Under the pieces are notes generated by a model. That model was not told the origin of the DNA and made no database searches. It saw nothing but the letters and a program-made list of their open reading frames with translations. The position numbers and the translations under genes are program-made. From Atkinsonella hypoxylon (Eukaryota; Ascomycota; Sordariomycetes; Hypocreales; Clavicipitaceae), in contig JFHB01000004.1 in NCBI GenBank assembly GCA_000729835.1, positions 372,001 through 436,000 on the forward strand: 64,000 bases of DNA, given 5' to 3'. Positions 1-11,200 of this stretch are shown here, piece by piece. Numbering within the stretch: position 1 is the stretch's first letter; the number at the start of each line of letters is the position of its first letter.

Positions 1-57
1 TAGATATCCGGGTGTGTTCGATGTGAAGCGTGGAGCTTCAGCCAGCTCTTCTTCAGC

Positions 58-1850
58 ATGAATGAATTATTCGAAGACTTTGCCAAAGCGCATACCGCTC
101 GCAATGGGTATCTACTAGCTCAGACGCTATCTCCCGTTGCACCACCAAATGAGCCTCACCGTTTGAGGCGAATATGGCAAAGTACCAACTCTCGCAGCGC
201 GAGGGGTGATATCAAACATTTCATCAAATCACAAAGTTCCCATCGGACGAATTTGGACCATGATGAAGTTAATGGGTGGGTGGAAGTTTATGCGGCGTAC
301 TGGAACGCGCTCGGTGAGATTCTGGCTGGTGAGAGCGGTAAAGTATGCAGTGCACGTGTCGCGCACTTCATAGGACAGCAACTTACTTACGTGGCAAGTA
401 GTCATCCTGGACAAAAGTCTATGACTCTTGGAAAGAGCTGACTTCGATGTTGATTCGCGGATATAATAATGCTGGCTTCGAGGCATGGACAATCCCTAGT
501 CTATATATGATTGGCAAATATTTGAGGCTGTTTGCCATCAAGTCAGATGATGAGCGAAGTCGAACCTCAACGGATAACTCCGGTTCTGCATCGTTGATGC
601 AGGACGACTTTGATCTCGAACTGGAACAGCAAGGTCAGTTGAGAGATTGTGAGCAACACCTCAAGCGCATATTTACACTCTGCCTCAATGACAGGTAAGT
701 TCGATCACGACGATAAGATATAGAGGCAGACCTGACTATTCTTGGTGCAGAGCTCCGATAGAGGAATCTCGAAAGTGGGGGATCTACTTCGTCATCAACT
801 TGCTCTTCAAAACATACTTCAAACTCAATTCCGCATCCTTATCGAGAACCATTCTCAAAACATTAGCCGTATATAACGATAAGGGGGACATGCCTCCACT
901 GGAAGCATTCCCGAGAGCTCAGAGGGTCACATTTAAATACTACGAGGGAGTTTTATTCTTTCTCGAAGAGAATTACGTCCAGGTATGCAGCTCAACCTAC
1001 TCCGAGGTATAACGCTGACATCATGACACAGGCAGAAAAACATCTCATTGATGCCTGGCAGCTTTGCCATAAGGATACCAAGAATAATGCAGAGTATGCT
1101 GAAAAACTGAAACCAATTCCTGGCTTTCTACTCGCTAATTTTGGACAGGCGTATATTGATGTACCTGATACCATGCAGGTTGCTGACCAGCCATGTACTT
1201 CCAACCAGAGCACTACTTCAAAATTATCCACGACTACAAGAACTATTTCTTCCATTCGTAAAGTGCATAAAAAATGGTGATTTGCGAGCTTTCGATCAGG
1301 CATTGCAGAATGGAGAAGATGTGTTTGTGAAAAAACGCATTTACTTGACCCTCGAACGTGGCCGGGATATCGCGCTCCGAAATTTGCTTCGCAAGGTCTT
1401 CGTTGCAGGAGGGTTCGATGAACTGAAGGAAGGTGAGGCAGCACCGGTTCGTAGGACAAGAATACCCGTCGCAGAATTTCGTGCCGCGATTTGCATGGTC
1501 AGCGGTGACCAATTTATTGACACGGACGAAGTGGAATGCCTGCTAGCGAACATGATATACAAGGTAAGCGACGTCATTCTCTCGTATCTCTCTCTTGCGA
1601 TCATATTACATTAGTTCTGGAGCCTCAGTTGCCAAGGCTACGCCATGACTACTATGAATGCGTCAGAATTTCTGCCTCAATGGAAATGTTCCGCGCGGCT
1701 TCCAGCGGCAATAAGACACCTATTGGCTTCGAACCTGTGCCACATGACGCTACTAACGCTGCATAGGACCTTATGAAGGGTTATATAGCGCGAGAAAGAG
1801 GTATCGTGGTATTGTCTAAGAAAGGCGCCTTCCCCGGGACTGGCATTTAG
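58..1850 (+). CDS. csn12: CSN12-like PCI-domain protein
   Basis: The protein belongs to the CSN12/Thp1-PCID2 family of PCI proteins, associated with the COP9 signalosome or with the Thp3-Csn12 complex in transcription-coupled RNA processing. Six exons fit in one frame: 58-337, 418-694, 751-982, 1032-1093, 1149-1563 and 1767-1850, giving about 449 residues, the usual family length. The N-terminus (MNELFEDFAKAH) starts at the first ATG and matches the family start. The middle has the conserved stretch GYNNAGFEAWTIPSLYMIGK. The C-terminal winged-helix part of PCI contains DEVECLLANMIYK, then a last exon with MKGYIARERGIVVLSKKGAF. The last intron (203 bases) has a clear TACTAAC branch site near 1751. 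The first intron is the least certain: 338-417 is the only acceptor I found that keeps frame. Family identity is strong; complex membership is inferred. Confidence 0.88.
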
Positions 1851-2981
1851 ACCGAACACGACATCCTTGTTGGCATTTTCAGGCCTGGAGGCAATTTTCT
1901 CGGATATGAATAGGAACCCCAGTGTCGACGCAGAATGGCTGTCAGCTTTGCAACAACCAAAAAAAAAAAAAAAAAACCCCGCTTGCCATAAATAGCTCGC
2001 TAGAGTAACACTACTTGGGAAATCCTGTGGCGCAAGATACAGGGATATAGACTCAATCGAGTGTCTGCACTTTACTGGCTACTAGACGGGACGGGGTATC
2101 CCTGGCTGACTACTTCCAATACCGGGATTCTCTAGATGAAATGCATGTTGTTATATGCTTTCGTCCACTCCAAGCTTGTGATGACCCTGCGCACGTGAGC
2201 ATGTGAGTCACTTTCGGCTTACGAATAGGCCGTCCGCTCCATCTGACTTAGGTCCAGCATGCAAGTGGTCTAAGTATGAATAATCAATCCTCAGTAAAGC
2301 CTTGCTGAATGGCCCAGCCTCCTCTACGAGAGCCAGATATGCTTAGACATCCGTCCGGAAAAGCACTTGTAATTGTTGCTATTCTAGCCTAGATGATGCA
2401 TAACGAACGTTCAGAAAGTCGATGATACAGGTCCGCCTCTAATTATGCGTGTGCTTTGCCGATCTGAATACAGAATAATACTTAGATCCTCTTGTACAAT
2501 TAAATTGCACAGACGAAACAGAGCCTTGGACTTTGCCTGTTCTCTAAGAAGTGAAATATCGTGAAGCTTGTCCCCAGAAAAAAATGACTTTCCAGAATAT
2601 CGCACCGAGAAGAGTAATTGTACATGAGTTAACTTGTGTCAAATAATCAACAAACCAGCGAGAGAGCGATTGAGTGCAAATGAGACCTGTCCCCCTTGAA
2701 CACATTTCATTGGAATAAATGACGAAAGAAGAGGGCAGACACCGATAACGCCAATAAACCGTGACAGTATTGTTGAACAAGTATTCTCTTCAAGCGTAGT
2801 CCACGTATATAATAAGAAGAGTGATGTGAAATGGTTCGCCGATGATCCAGAATTTACGGTGTTGAGATGTGCGCAAATAAGCTACGCGTTTTAGCTGTGC
2901 CGACTGGATCGTGGCGTTCCTCTGTGGGAGACGAAAGGTCAGTAACTGATTTACTTGCAAATTTAAGGACAGTGGTAATAC
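1851..2981. other. Intergenic spacer between convergent genes
   Basis: This spacer lies between the 3' ends of the CSN12-like and BTB genes. It holds an uninterrupted run of 18 A at 1959-1976, about 110 bases past the first stop codon. Open frames are short and resemble no family I know. It probably contains both 3' untranslated regions. Confidence 0.6.
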
Positions 2982-3923
2982 TTACTGGACAGAGGAAATA
3001 TCATCAACATGATTGCACAAGGCGACAAAAAGATCAAAGAACAGCTGCGTGCCCCCATTATACATTTCAAGCTGCATAGTCCCGCTACGCTTGAAGGTGC
3101 TTCGAGATCGTATGATAAGAGCGAGGTAGTGAGCACGCAATTTGGAGTCCGTGTCGGGTGTGTTGGCATATGCATAACGTGCAGATGCCAAGATGGTGCT
3201 GCACTGGATGCCAGATTCTGTGATTTTGCGTGTCAGGCAACGACGAGGCAAGAGGACAAACTTGACAGAGGTGCTAACTTACGCAAGCCCTGCTTCCGAA
3301 GAGCGAGCTTCTTCAGCTCTTCTAGTCCGTACCTCTCCGCGGCACAATAGATCACGGTGTCCTTCAGTAAGTCGCCGTCGACGCCACGATGGTACACTGT
3401 GCTCTCAACGACTCGTTCGGCATCGGCAGGCTCCAGTTCGTAAGAATTCCGACGTTTATTGTGAGTGATGCGAGGGAAGTAGTCCCCTTTATAGAGATAT
3501 TCCATAACCGAACTGAAGATTTCGGGCTCTTCGTCCGGGAGAGCCATTCTCTTGGCCGCAGGGTCCATGTAAGTGTTTCGAAGCGCATTATTGAAGAAGG
3601 GACTCGCGCAGAGAACTTCTTCATGGGCGGCAAAGAGCCGCTGATCAGAGCCTACAACGAGCGTTACGATGGTAGAGGGTGTGTTACTGTTGCCATGCTT
3701 AGTTGTCAAAGTACGATGTAGAACTAGAATGACTTGTAACGTACCCGCCCATAGCGATGTCATCGGACGTCTTGCCGGTGGATGCCGTAGCAGGTCTTCT
3801 GTGGCGAGACTCATGACGCTTTTTGCTAACCCCGCTATCTCTACTGAAAGAAGCGCTTGATTTGGAAGCTTTATGGCTTTTCGAAAAACTTTTGCTCGAT
3901 GCTTCGAAGCGTCGGCTGAACAT
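2982..3923 (-). CDS. BTB/POZ-domain protein
   Basis: Three exons on the minus strand, 3745-3923, 3283-3686 and 2982-3217, join in frame to give about 272 residues. The first 60 residues are Ser/Lys/Arg-rich and probably disordered. A BTB/POZ fold follows at roughly residues 62-170: a strand with TLVVGSDQRLFAAHEEVL, the conserved ASPFF box, then EPEIFSSVMEYLYKGDYFP. The C-terminal third (ILASARYAYANTPDTDSKLR) is typical of the fungal BTB proteins related to KLHL/SKP1-type dimerisation modules. Many BTB proteins are Cullin-3 adaptors, but no Kelch or MATH partner domain is visible, so the partner is unknown. Introns are 58 and 65 bases. No function beyond protein interaction can be assigned. 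Confidence 0.82.
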
Positions 3924-6707
3924 CTTGACGAGGTTGGACTATTTGTTGTTGGCGTAAACGTCGATTAAAACTACGAACTAGAGTGATCCGCACGCACGCA
4001 CGCAAGATAAAGTGATAGTACAAGCCAAACTAAAAAATAAAAATAAAAAAGCAAAGAAGAGAGAATTTCCAGTCGCCTATCTCGCACCTGAGTGGTTGTA
4101 GACAAGGCCGCGAGAAACTTACCTGAGGCGTCTACGGCATCCTGCTGAGAATTCCTGCACGAAGTGAGGCGGGAGCTGCCCCTTTTATAAAGCATACGGT
4201 TGTGTCAACAGGTACCGGGCCTTGTTGCACATAACTACGACGCAGGTACGCAGCCATGGATCAGGGATGGGGACTGGAGATAGCTTCGAAATGTGACACG
4301 TCTAGCCCGTAAAGTGGTCCTCGCGTCTTGGACGCGCTAGCACGTGACAGCCATTTGCGAGGAGCTTGTGAGTTGAGTCAAACGTCGGACAGAAGTAATA
4401 AAAGGGGGCTGGGGCCTGTTGGTACTTTTCGCAAGAGAGAGTGAGACGTTCAGGACCGAGAGTTGCCTAGCTGGGTTTTGGGTGAAGGGTGGTGGGGACT
4501 CGTAGGCAGAAGCTCTTTACACGATGATTGCATGGTAATGCAGGCTACATCTAGACAGCTTCAAATGCCGAAAGATTGGGAAAGGGCTCGAGAGAAACAA
4601 GGGATTCGTGTTCCAGATGGGCTCTCGACAGAATGCAAACTTGAACGAGGGCAGCTGAGTAGAGCTGGACTTACTACTGAATTAGTAAACAGCTCGAAGT
4701 AGCCAGCTGCTAACAGACAATCACGATGGGATGAGCAAACAAGGCCACAATCTCGAACTCTGCACGTCATAACCGTCCATGCTTTTTGCCATTTCGCTGG
4801 TTCCTTGCATCATGGTGAGCTAGCAACCCTGTCATTTGGGCCGAGCCCTCCACTCGTGATTATCGCGGCACCTGGCAGTGCCAAGTGGGCAGCACGCCTT
4901 TGGATGCAACCACTTTGACGAAACCACTTTGACGACAGCCCAGTCGCCCGGTCTCGGGGAACTCAGACGTCTGCGTATGGGTCGCCTGTTACCTGATTTT
5001 ATTAAACATGGAGGCAGCTGCTCCATCTTAAAGCGTTGTTCTCAACGTTTATTATTTTATGCATTCAGTCCTGGAGATATTTTCCACCGCCTGCAAAATG
5101 GATCGTGCCACAATCTCTTTTCCTTTGCTGTCGCACCATCACGGCATTTTGAAGAGCAGAGTGAGCCATTTGACGTTACACATGGAAGTCGAGGTCCTCA
5201 CATCTTCGCTGAACTCGTCTAGGTTTAGTCTGATGCTGCAACCTCTGGTCATGGAGCTCGCAAAGTCGCTGAAACGCTGCTTTTGTATTCTTGTTGATTA
5301 TTCCCGCCTCAGATGGCTGATCGTGTAATATCCAGCATCCTTGATAACTTACACCTATCATTGTGTAATCAAATGCATCGTCCTCATTTTGTAGCCAGTC
5401 GAGAACCCGAAAGATGTCTGGCTACCTAGGCGGGAGTGACGAGGTTGCCCGCTTAGCATTTTACTATAGGGTCGTCTCGTATGCACCACTCCAGACGACA
5501 GACTTGTAATAGAGGGGCATATTGTATATGTAGCTTTACCCTTCTCGTGGCAGGCAGAGCTAGCTACAGCATAGTGAGCATTGCCTTGTATCACACAGAG
5601 AGATGTTTTGGTTCTTTCCAATGACAGTATGTGTCTTTCTTGCCAGCGGAATCCACGACAATGTCTAACACAGCCAGAAATGCGCAGCGCTTTCACATTC
5701 GGAGCAATGCATTCTGCGGTAGCACGAGCATGGTGCATTCAATTCCAGCACCACAATACAACGAGCATACGGTAGTAGAACAGGGCTCATTTGTATATAT
5801 CTTTTTCTGCAGGCTCGTTTGGCCTTGTGGGTATGTGGGATAATTGTTCGTCAGTTCCACGCGATCCTTGATGTTAATTGACTTGGCGACCGAGAGAGAT
5901 CCCGTAGCAAAGCCATAGTCGCCAGTGAGACCCCGCTGGTGCTATAATATTGATTGAAGCTATTCCGTACATGTCCAAACGCTAGTGAGCCTGCTTGCAA
6001 GGTTCGAGGTCTGAGCCATCCATTATTGTCAAGAAACAATCCAGTTAGTTGTCGTGTTCAGCCATCCACCGCAACGTGCACCTGCCGGTAGAAATTGGTA
6101 GCTGTTTGGTCCGTCAGGTTCGATCATTGCTTTAATAGACATCAGCTTCCCTGGTAAGTACTTGTGTCAGCGACATCTTGTCGGTCTGAGACAGAATGTC
6201 TTCGTTGTCGAAAATGTGAGATACGGTGGAGACGATGCTTTGTGTGAGTATTACGTCGTAAGGGAACTTTATAGAGCTATACTGGAGCTAAATCTTCATC
6301 CCACACAATTAAACCAATTGGCCGGTTTAATCGTGGTGTCTGACGCTAGTAGCTAGCGGCTGACAGAGGAACGCCCTGCGAATACAGAACGATGTCACCG
6401 TCACAATTTTGGATTGGCGGGGTGCATGTCGTGGATTGGTGGGTGGGTGGGCTGTCTGCTTTGGTTCCCATAATCGTGCTAACATCATCTTTCCCTCATC
6501 TCTGTTTTGACTGCCCGAGACACCTCCTCTCTGGCTTTGGAACATGAACTTGTCAGCTTGGATTCTTGAGACTTAACGCGCGGACTTTCTACATTGGGGC
6601 ATACATGCTCCTACAACCTGGCTGAACCAAACAGAAAGCGGTAGGAGAAGAGATTATTTTGTTCCTATTCGGAATCGTAAACACGTTTCTACTTTTCTGT
6701 GACCATC
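3924..6707. other. Divergent intergenic region, 2.8 kb
   Basis: This region separates the start of the BTB gene from the start of sds22 and presumably holds both promoters. Visible signals are an ACGC-repeat at 3992-4003, a 13-base direct repeat (ACCACTTTGACGA) around 4909-4936, and TGAGTCA and CACGTGAC motifs between 4340 and 4380. Open frames at 4463-4702, 4878-5222 and 5358-5738 lack recognisable domains. I see no gene. Confidence 0.5.
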
Positions 6708-7910
6708 ATGTCCTCTGCGCATGGGAATGAAAACAACCACCCACATCATATCGACATATCGGACGACCGCGTGTCACCACGAGAGAATAACGAGAATGCG
6801 GCCCATGGTATGAAGAACAGCAAAGGCTGGGATGGGAAGCTGCGGGTACTAAAGTCTGCAGTTGTATCGAATCCTGAGGCGCTTTCCGATCCTGAGCACT
6901 CAGACGATGAGAATGTCCTGCCAGGAGATGAAATACTAGCGGATGAAGGTAAGCGAGGATCCAGTTTTGTCTTTTCCGCCCCTGTATACTGACGAATCCA
7001 CCATGTAGATCTGCTAGAAAGTGAAAGCTCCGATTGCGAAGAGATTATGTGCACACATTCTCGTATTCGATCCATAGCATCCCTCCGACTCGATCGTTTC
7101 AAAAACGTCGCCCGTATTTGCTTGAGGCAAAATAACATTCAAGAGATTGAGGGTCTGGCTCCCTTGGCAGCTACTTTGAAGGATCTGGACCTTTACGACA
7201 ATTTGATTTCACATATGCGCGGAATGGACGACCTGAAGAACCTCACATGCCTAGATTTGAGTTTCAACAAGATTAAGCACATCAAGAATATCAGCCATTT
7301 GACCGAATTGAAAGATCTCTTTTTGGTCGCGAACAAAATCAGCAGGATTGAAGGGCTAGATACCTTGGAAAAGCTCACATCCTTAGAGCTAGGTTCCAAT
7401 CGCATTAGAGAATTAAAGAATTTAGACAACCTCAAATGTCTGGAAGAACTATGGGTTGCAAAGAACAAGATTACTGAGCTGACTGGCTTGGGTGGCCTGC
7501 CGAATCTTCGTCTTCTTAGCATTCAGTCGAATAGGATCCGGGATCTCTCACATCTCAAGGAGATTCCAGGACTGGAAGAGTTATACATTTCTCATAATGC
7601 CCTGGAATCCCTTCAAGGTATAGAGAGCAACATCAACCTCAAAATCCTGGACATCTCCAGCAACCAAGTCAGCAGTCTCCACGGCTTAGAAGGCTTGGCC
7701 AAACTGGAAGAGCTTTGGGCCAGCTACAACCAGATTGATGATTTTTCTGAGGTAGAGAAGGTACTCAAGGACAAGGAAAACTTGACCACAGTTTACTTTG
7801 AAGGCAATCCACTGCAGTTGCGAGGTCCGGCTCTTTATAGGAACAAGGTTCGGTTGGCGTTGCCCCAGGTGAAGCAAATCGATGCGAGTGAGTTCTTATT
7901 GAAGACTTGA
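6708..7910 (+). CDS. sds22: Sds22, leucine-rich regulatory subunit of protein phosphatase 1
   Basis: Sds22 (PPP1R7) binds protein phosphatase 1 catalytic subunit in the nucleus and cytosol, guiding its maturation and mitotic activity. Two exons (6708-6948, 7009-7910; 60-base intron) encode about 380 residues. The first 100 are acidic and Ser-rich (DPEHSDDENVLPGDE). Then come some eleven SDS22-type leucine-rich repeats of about 22 residues, with units such as LTCLDLSFNKIKHIKNI, LTSLELGSNRIRELKNL and LEELWVAKNKITELTGL. The domain closes with the LRR cap ENLTTVYFEGNPLQ followed by YRNKVRLALPQVKQIDASE, a hallmark of this family. The first true ATG in frame is at 6708. Length and repeats match yeast and human orthologues closely. 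Confidence 0.95.
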
Positions 7911-8292
7911 ATTATCGACGAAAATAATAGCTAACCTGTGTATCACAGCATTTGTCAGGACATGACGTTTTCCCCCTGGGCGAAGGAATGTTTGGGGGGA
8001 AATAGACAGTAGGGCGTTTTGGCGTATGGCTTCCTCTTTTGCCCCCGAAGACTTACGCTTCACGTTCAGCATCTAGAAGCGCTCTTCGTGGCAAGTCCAA
8101 ATACACAACCAATGGAACATCAAGTCACCTCAAAGAAGATGGGACTCAAAATCATTTCATTTTGAACTTTTTTATTTATCGTTGTAGGACTTTCGGACTA
8201 ATGCCTATATCCATATCGTGATCCTGGACAACAGTCTTTATCTTACCTATTCGATCGAAGTCGCCTTAAATCCGGCCGACTCTCTCGAGGTC
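7911..8292. other. Short spacer between convergent genes
   Basis: The 3' ends of sds22 and xylose reductase face each other here. A 60-codon open frame at 8039-8221 has a basic, Ser-rich start but no known family; it is most likely untranslated sequence. Confidence 0.5.
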
Positions 8293-9400
8293 TCAGTCAA
8301 AAATTAACAACTTGTTGGTTTGGAAGTACTGACAAAAGTCAAAATTAGTCCTAGTCTCACTTGAAACGGTTGGTTACGATCTAGTCAACTTACGTTTGTA
8401 GGCTGGTTGAATCTCAAGTTCAAGTTCATCCTGGCGATTGTATCCACATCGTGTTGGTCCAGGTTGAAATCGGTGCTCTCCAGGTTCTGTACCATGACAC
8501 TAGGACGAGAAGTCTTGGGAATGACTGCCAGACCCTGCTGAGTAGCCCACCTCAGGAGAATTTGAGCAGGAGTCTTGTTGTGTTTGGTGGCGATGGAGGT
8601 GATGGCATCGTGCTCCATAAGCGGTGCCACGTTCTTGGCATGGTCCATGTCGAGCTCAATGAAGCCTGTTGGACCAAATGATGAATAAGCCGTGACAGCA
8701 ATGCCCTCTTCCTTCGCTAAGCTGACAAGATTGCGCTGTTGAAGGTAGGGGTGCAATTCAATTTGCAGAGTAGCTGGACGGATCCTGGCATACTTGAGCG
8801 TATCATAAATGGCCTGAGCCTGGTAATTGGAGATGCCGATGCTTCTCGTCAGGCCGACATCAACCAGGCTCTCCATAGCTTCCCAGGTTTGCTGGTTGGT
8901 GGTCTTGCTCCAGCGCACCTCGCTCTTGCCGTCGTAGTGCCAGCCGGGGGGGTAACGCACGGAGGGGTCCACATATTCAAGGGCAACGGGGAAGTGGATG
9001 AGAAACAAGTCGAAGTAATCGACTTGCCAGTCCGCAAGCTGTTTGCGGCAGATAGGTTCTACTCTCTCTTTGTCATGAAATGTCTGCCAGAGCTTGGACA
9101 CGATGAAGAGATCCTCTCGCTTGACTATGCCCTCATTGATGGCTCTCGCTACGCCTTCCCCGCATTCCTTTTCGTTGCCATAATCTGGTATTTGACGAAA
9201 ACATCATCTAATTAGCTCCAAATGCCCAAACAGAGCGTCTTATCGCATCCCAACATACCACAAGCTCCGTCAAAAAGACGGTACCCGGCCTTGATTGCGT
9301 TATACACGACGTCAGCGCAAGCAGCCTTGTCGACCTTCCACAACCCGAAGCCGACCTGGGGCATCTCATAGCCACTGTTGAGCTTGATAGTGGGAGCCAT
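8293..9400 (-). CDS. xyl1: D-xylose reductase, aldo-keto reductase family
   Basis: The enzyme reduces D-xylose to xylitol with NAD(P)H, the first step of the fungal xylose/pentose catabolic pathway, in the cytosol. Exons 9259-9400, 8394-9184 and 8293-8328 give 322 residues, the standard length. The aldo-keto reductase tetrad is visible: Asp44, Tyr49 (FDGACDYGNE), Lys78 (IVSKLW) and His111 (LIHFP). The cofactor loop IPKTSRPSVMVQN and the family-typical PPGWHYDGKSEVRWS are present. The last 11 residues (YFQTNKLLIFD) sit in a separate 36-base exon and match the conserved xylose-reductase tail. Three GGCTAA hexamers, the core of XlnR/Xyr1 sites, lie upstream at 9792-9797, 10107-10112 and 10152-10157, consistent with xylose induction but unproven. 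Confidence 0.95.
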
Positions 9401-11200
9401 TGTCTAGAAAATCGAGGACAACGAAGATATTCGTAATACTTGAGCTTGCACGAAGACTAAGTGAAGCAACAGTGGAAAGCAGCCAAAGAGTGCGGAGGGG
9501 AAAAAAAAAAAAAAAATTCATGGGCAGCAGCTATAACTGCTTATTACTAACTTATCTTTCTCCTAGTCCCCGCCTCCTCCGTCATTGCTTTTCGCAAGAG
9601 AAACAAAACACGCCCCTGGTGAGGGTATTGACATGGCATTTGAAAAACGGTCTGCCTTCTGATGGGCGAGGTTGACGTGTCTTTTTTCCTCCCCTCTCTT
9701 CTCGTATTCGTGCCATGCTTTGTTTCGTTCGGACTCTGCGGACAGATGTCAAGTTTACGCTAAAAGTGACCATTGGCATTTGTTTTACATTTTAGCCTGG
9801 CCGCGCCTCCCCGTTCCAAAAGCCGGTGAGGGGTGGACTGGGGTTCCAGCTGATTTCGTGCTTGGTCCAAGTGGGGCACATTTGCACGACCTAATTCTGA
9901 GCAATGCAAAAACCTCGTGCATTCCGCATCAGTGGGAATATCGTCAATTAAACAGCAGCTTCGGCTCTTAAGAAGCAGTTCAGGCGTATGCCATTATTTT
10001 ACACTGTTCTGATGCATATGCCATTCTGCCAGAAAAATTGCCCCACTTGCAAAAAGTAGTACGAAATAGGCTGCAAGCTGGACCTAGATCAGCTAGGTGT
10101 CCTTATTTAGCCTGATTCAAGATCAACCAAGTCAATACGTCAGCCACACACGGCTAAATTACCCACGGTTGCATGGGAAGGTCCTTGATATGGCTATCCC
10201 GACGACCCTGCAGATCCTTTTGGATGTTGGAGGTGACCGGCGATGCAGTCTGCATGCATAACGTTCGTGTCGTTCCGCTAGGTTACATGCGTCGCAATTT
10301 TGATGTCCACAAACATACAATGTCATCATCCCCTTCTCAAAAGATCTTTATGCTCGAAGATTCCCATTCTGGTATCATTAGTCCCATGAAAATAAAATTT
10401 AAAAACTTCCCATCTTGCAACAACAGCGTCTCCGAGCTCATACAATACCGAAAGACGTACCAGAATCCAATTAAGTCACTGTAACGGTCAACAACCCTTC
10501 CTGCCCAGATACGTACAATCTCAGCACTGTCCACTCCGATTATTGCACTTGGTTCCTTCTATCCTGCTCTTTTCCGGGGAATATGATGACGGCCGTTGGC
10601 ATTGGTAACTGATGGACACACGCGGTGCCCGCGTTGGAGCCAGAACACATGAATGGGCAGGAATCTTCGCGCAACTAGTTCAATCACCAAGTACCAGCGG
10701 CTCAACATCATTAGGTAAAGGGACTTCAACTGAGAAGACACCCGAAAAGAAAGAAATCTGCCCAATCTGTCAAACACGTTGCACATGTTGCACACGTTGC
10801 GTGGTGGCCTGCACTTGCGTTATCCTCGATTGCTAGATCCGCTGCCGCTTTTCCGTCCGACCCCTTTGCTCATCATCTGCAGTCCTCAAGTGATCCCGGA
10901 AAAAATTTGTTGTCTAGCTTGTTGGTTCTCATCTTCACAACTCATTGTCCCCAGTGCCTATGGCTAATAAGGCGTTAATACGCAGATGGGATTATGAGAT
11001 CTGGTGCCATGCTTCGTGGCGGACTTTCTACTTAATCGGAGCGTTATATATAAACGAGGTATGGTCCCGCAGCACACAGGTATGCTCTTTTAATGGACAA
11101 GCACCAATATTGTACAATGCACACAAACTCATGCGGCTACCGACTTCACATGCTCCTCGCTATCTTGAAACTGTTTGTTGCCCTCCTTCTCTGAATCTGC
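9401..11200. other. Intergenic region upstream of xylose reductase
   Basis: This 1.8 kb stretch lies between the xylose reductase start and the end of the ABC transporter gene. It contains a run of 16 A (9501-9516), candidate XlnR hexamers GGCTAA/TTAGCC at 9792, 10107, 10152 and 10962, and a short imprecise repeat (ACGTTGCAC-like units) at 10775-10800. Small open frames show no family resemblance; I see no gene. Confidence 0.5.
9792..10157 (-). promoter_or_regulatory. Candidate XlnR/Xyr1 site cluster
   Basis: Three GGCTAA hexamers (two read on the minus strand at 9792-9797 and 10107-10112, one on plus at 10152-10157) lie about 390 to 760 bases upstream of the xylose reductase start. GGCTAA is the known core of the xylanolytic activator site in Aspergillus and Trichoderma. 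A six-base word occurs often by chance, so this is suggestive only. Confidence 0.35.

Noticed and set aside
4878..5222. 114-codon open frame in the BTB/sds22 spacer
   Set aside because: No recognisable motif, and overlaps other random frames of similar length.
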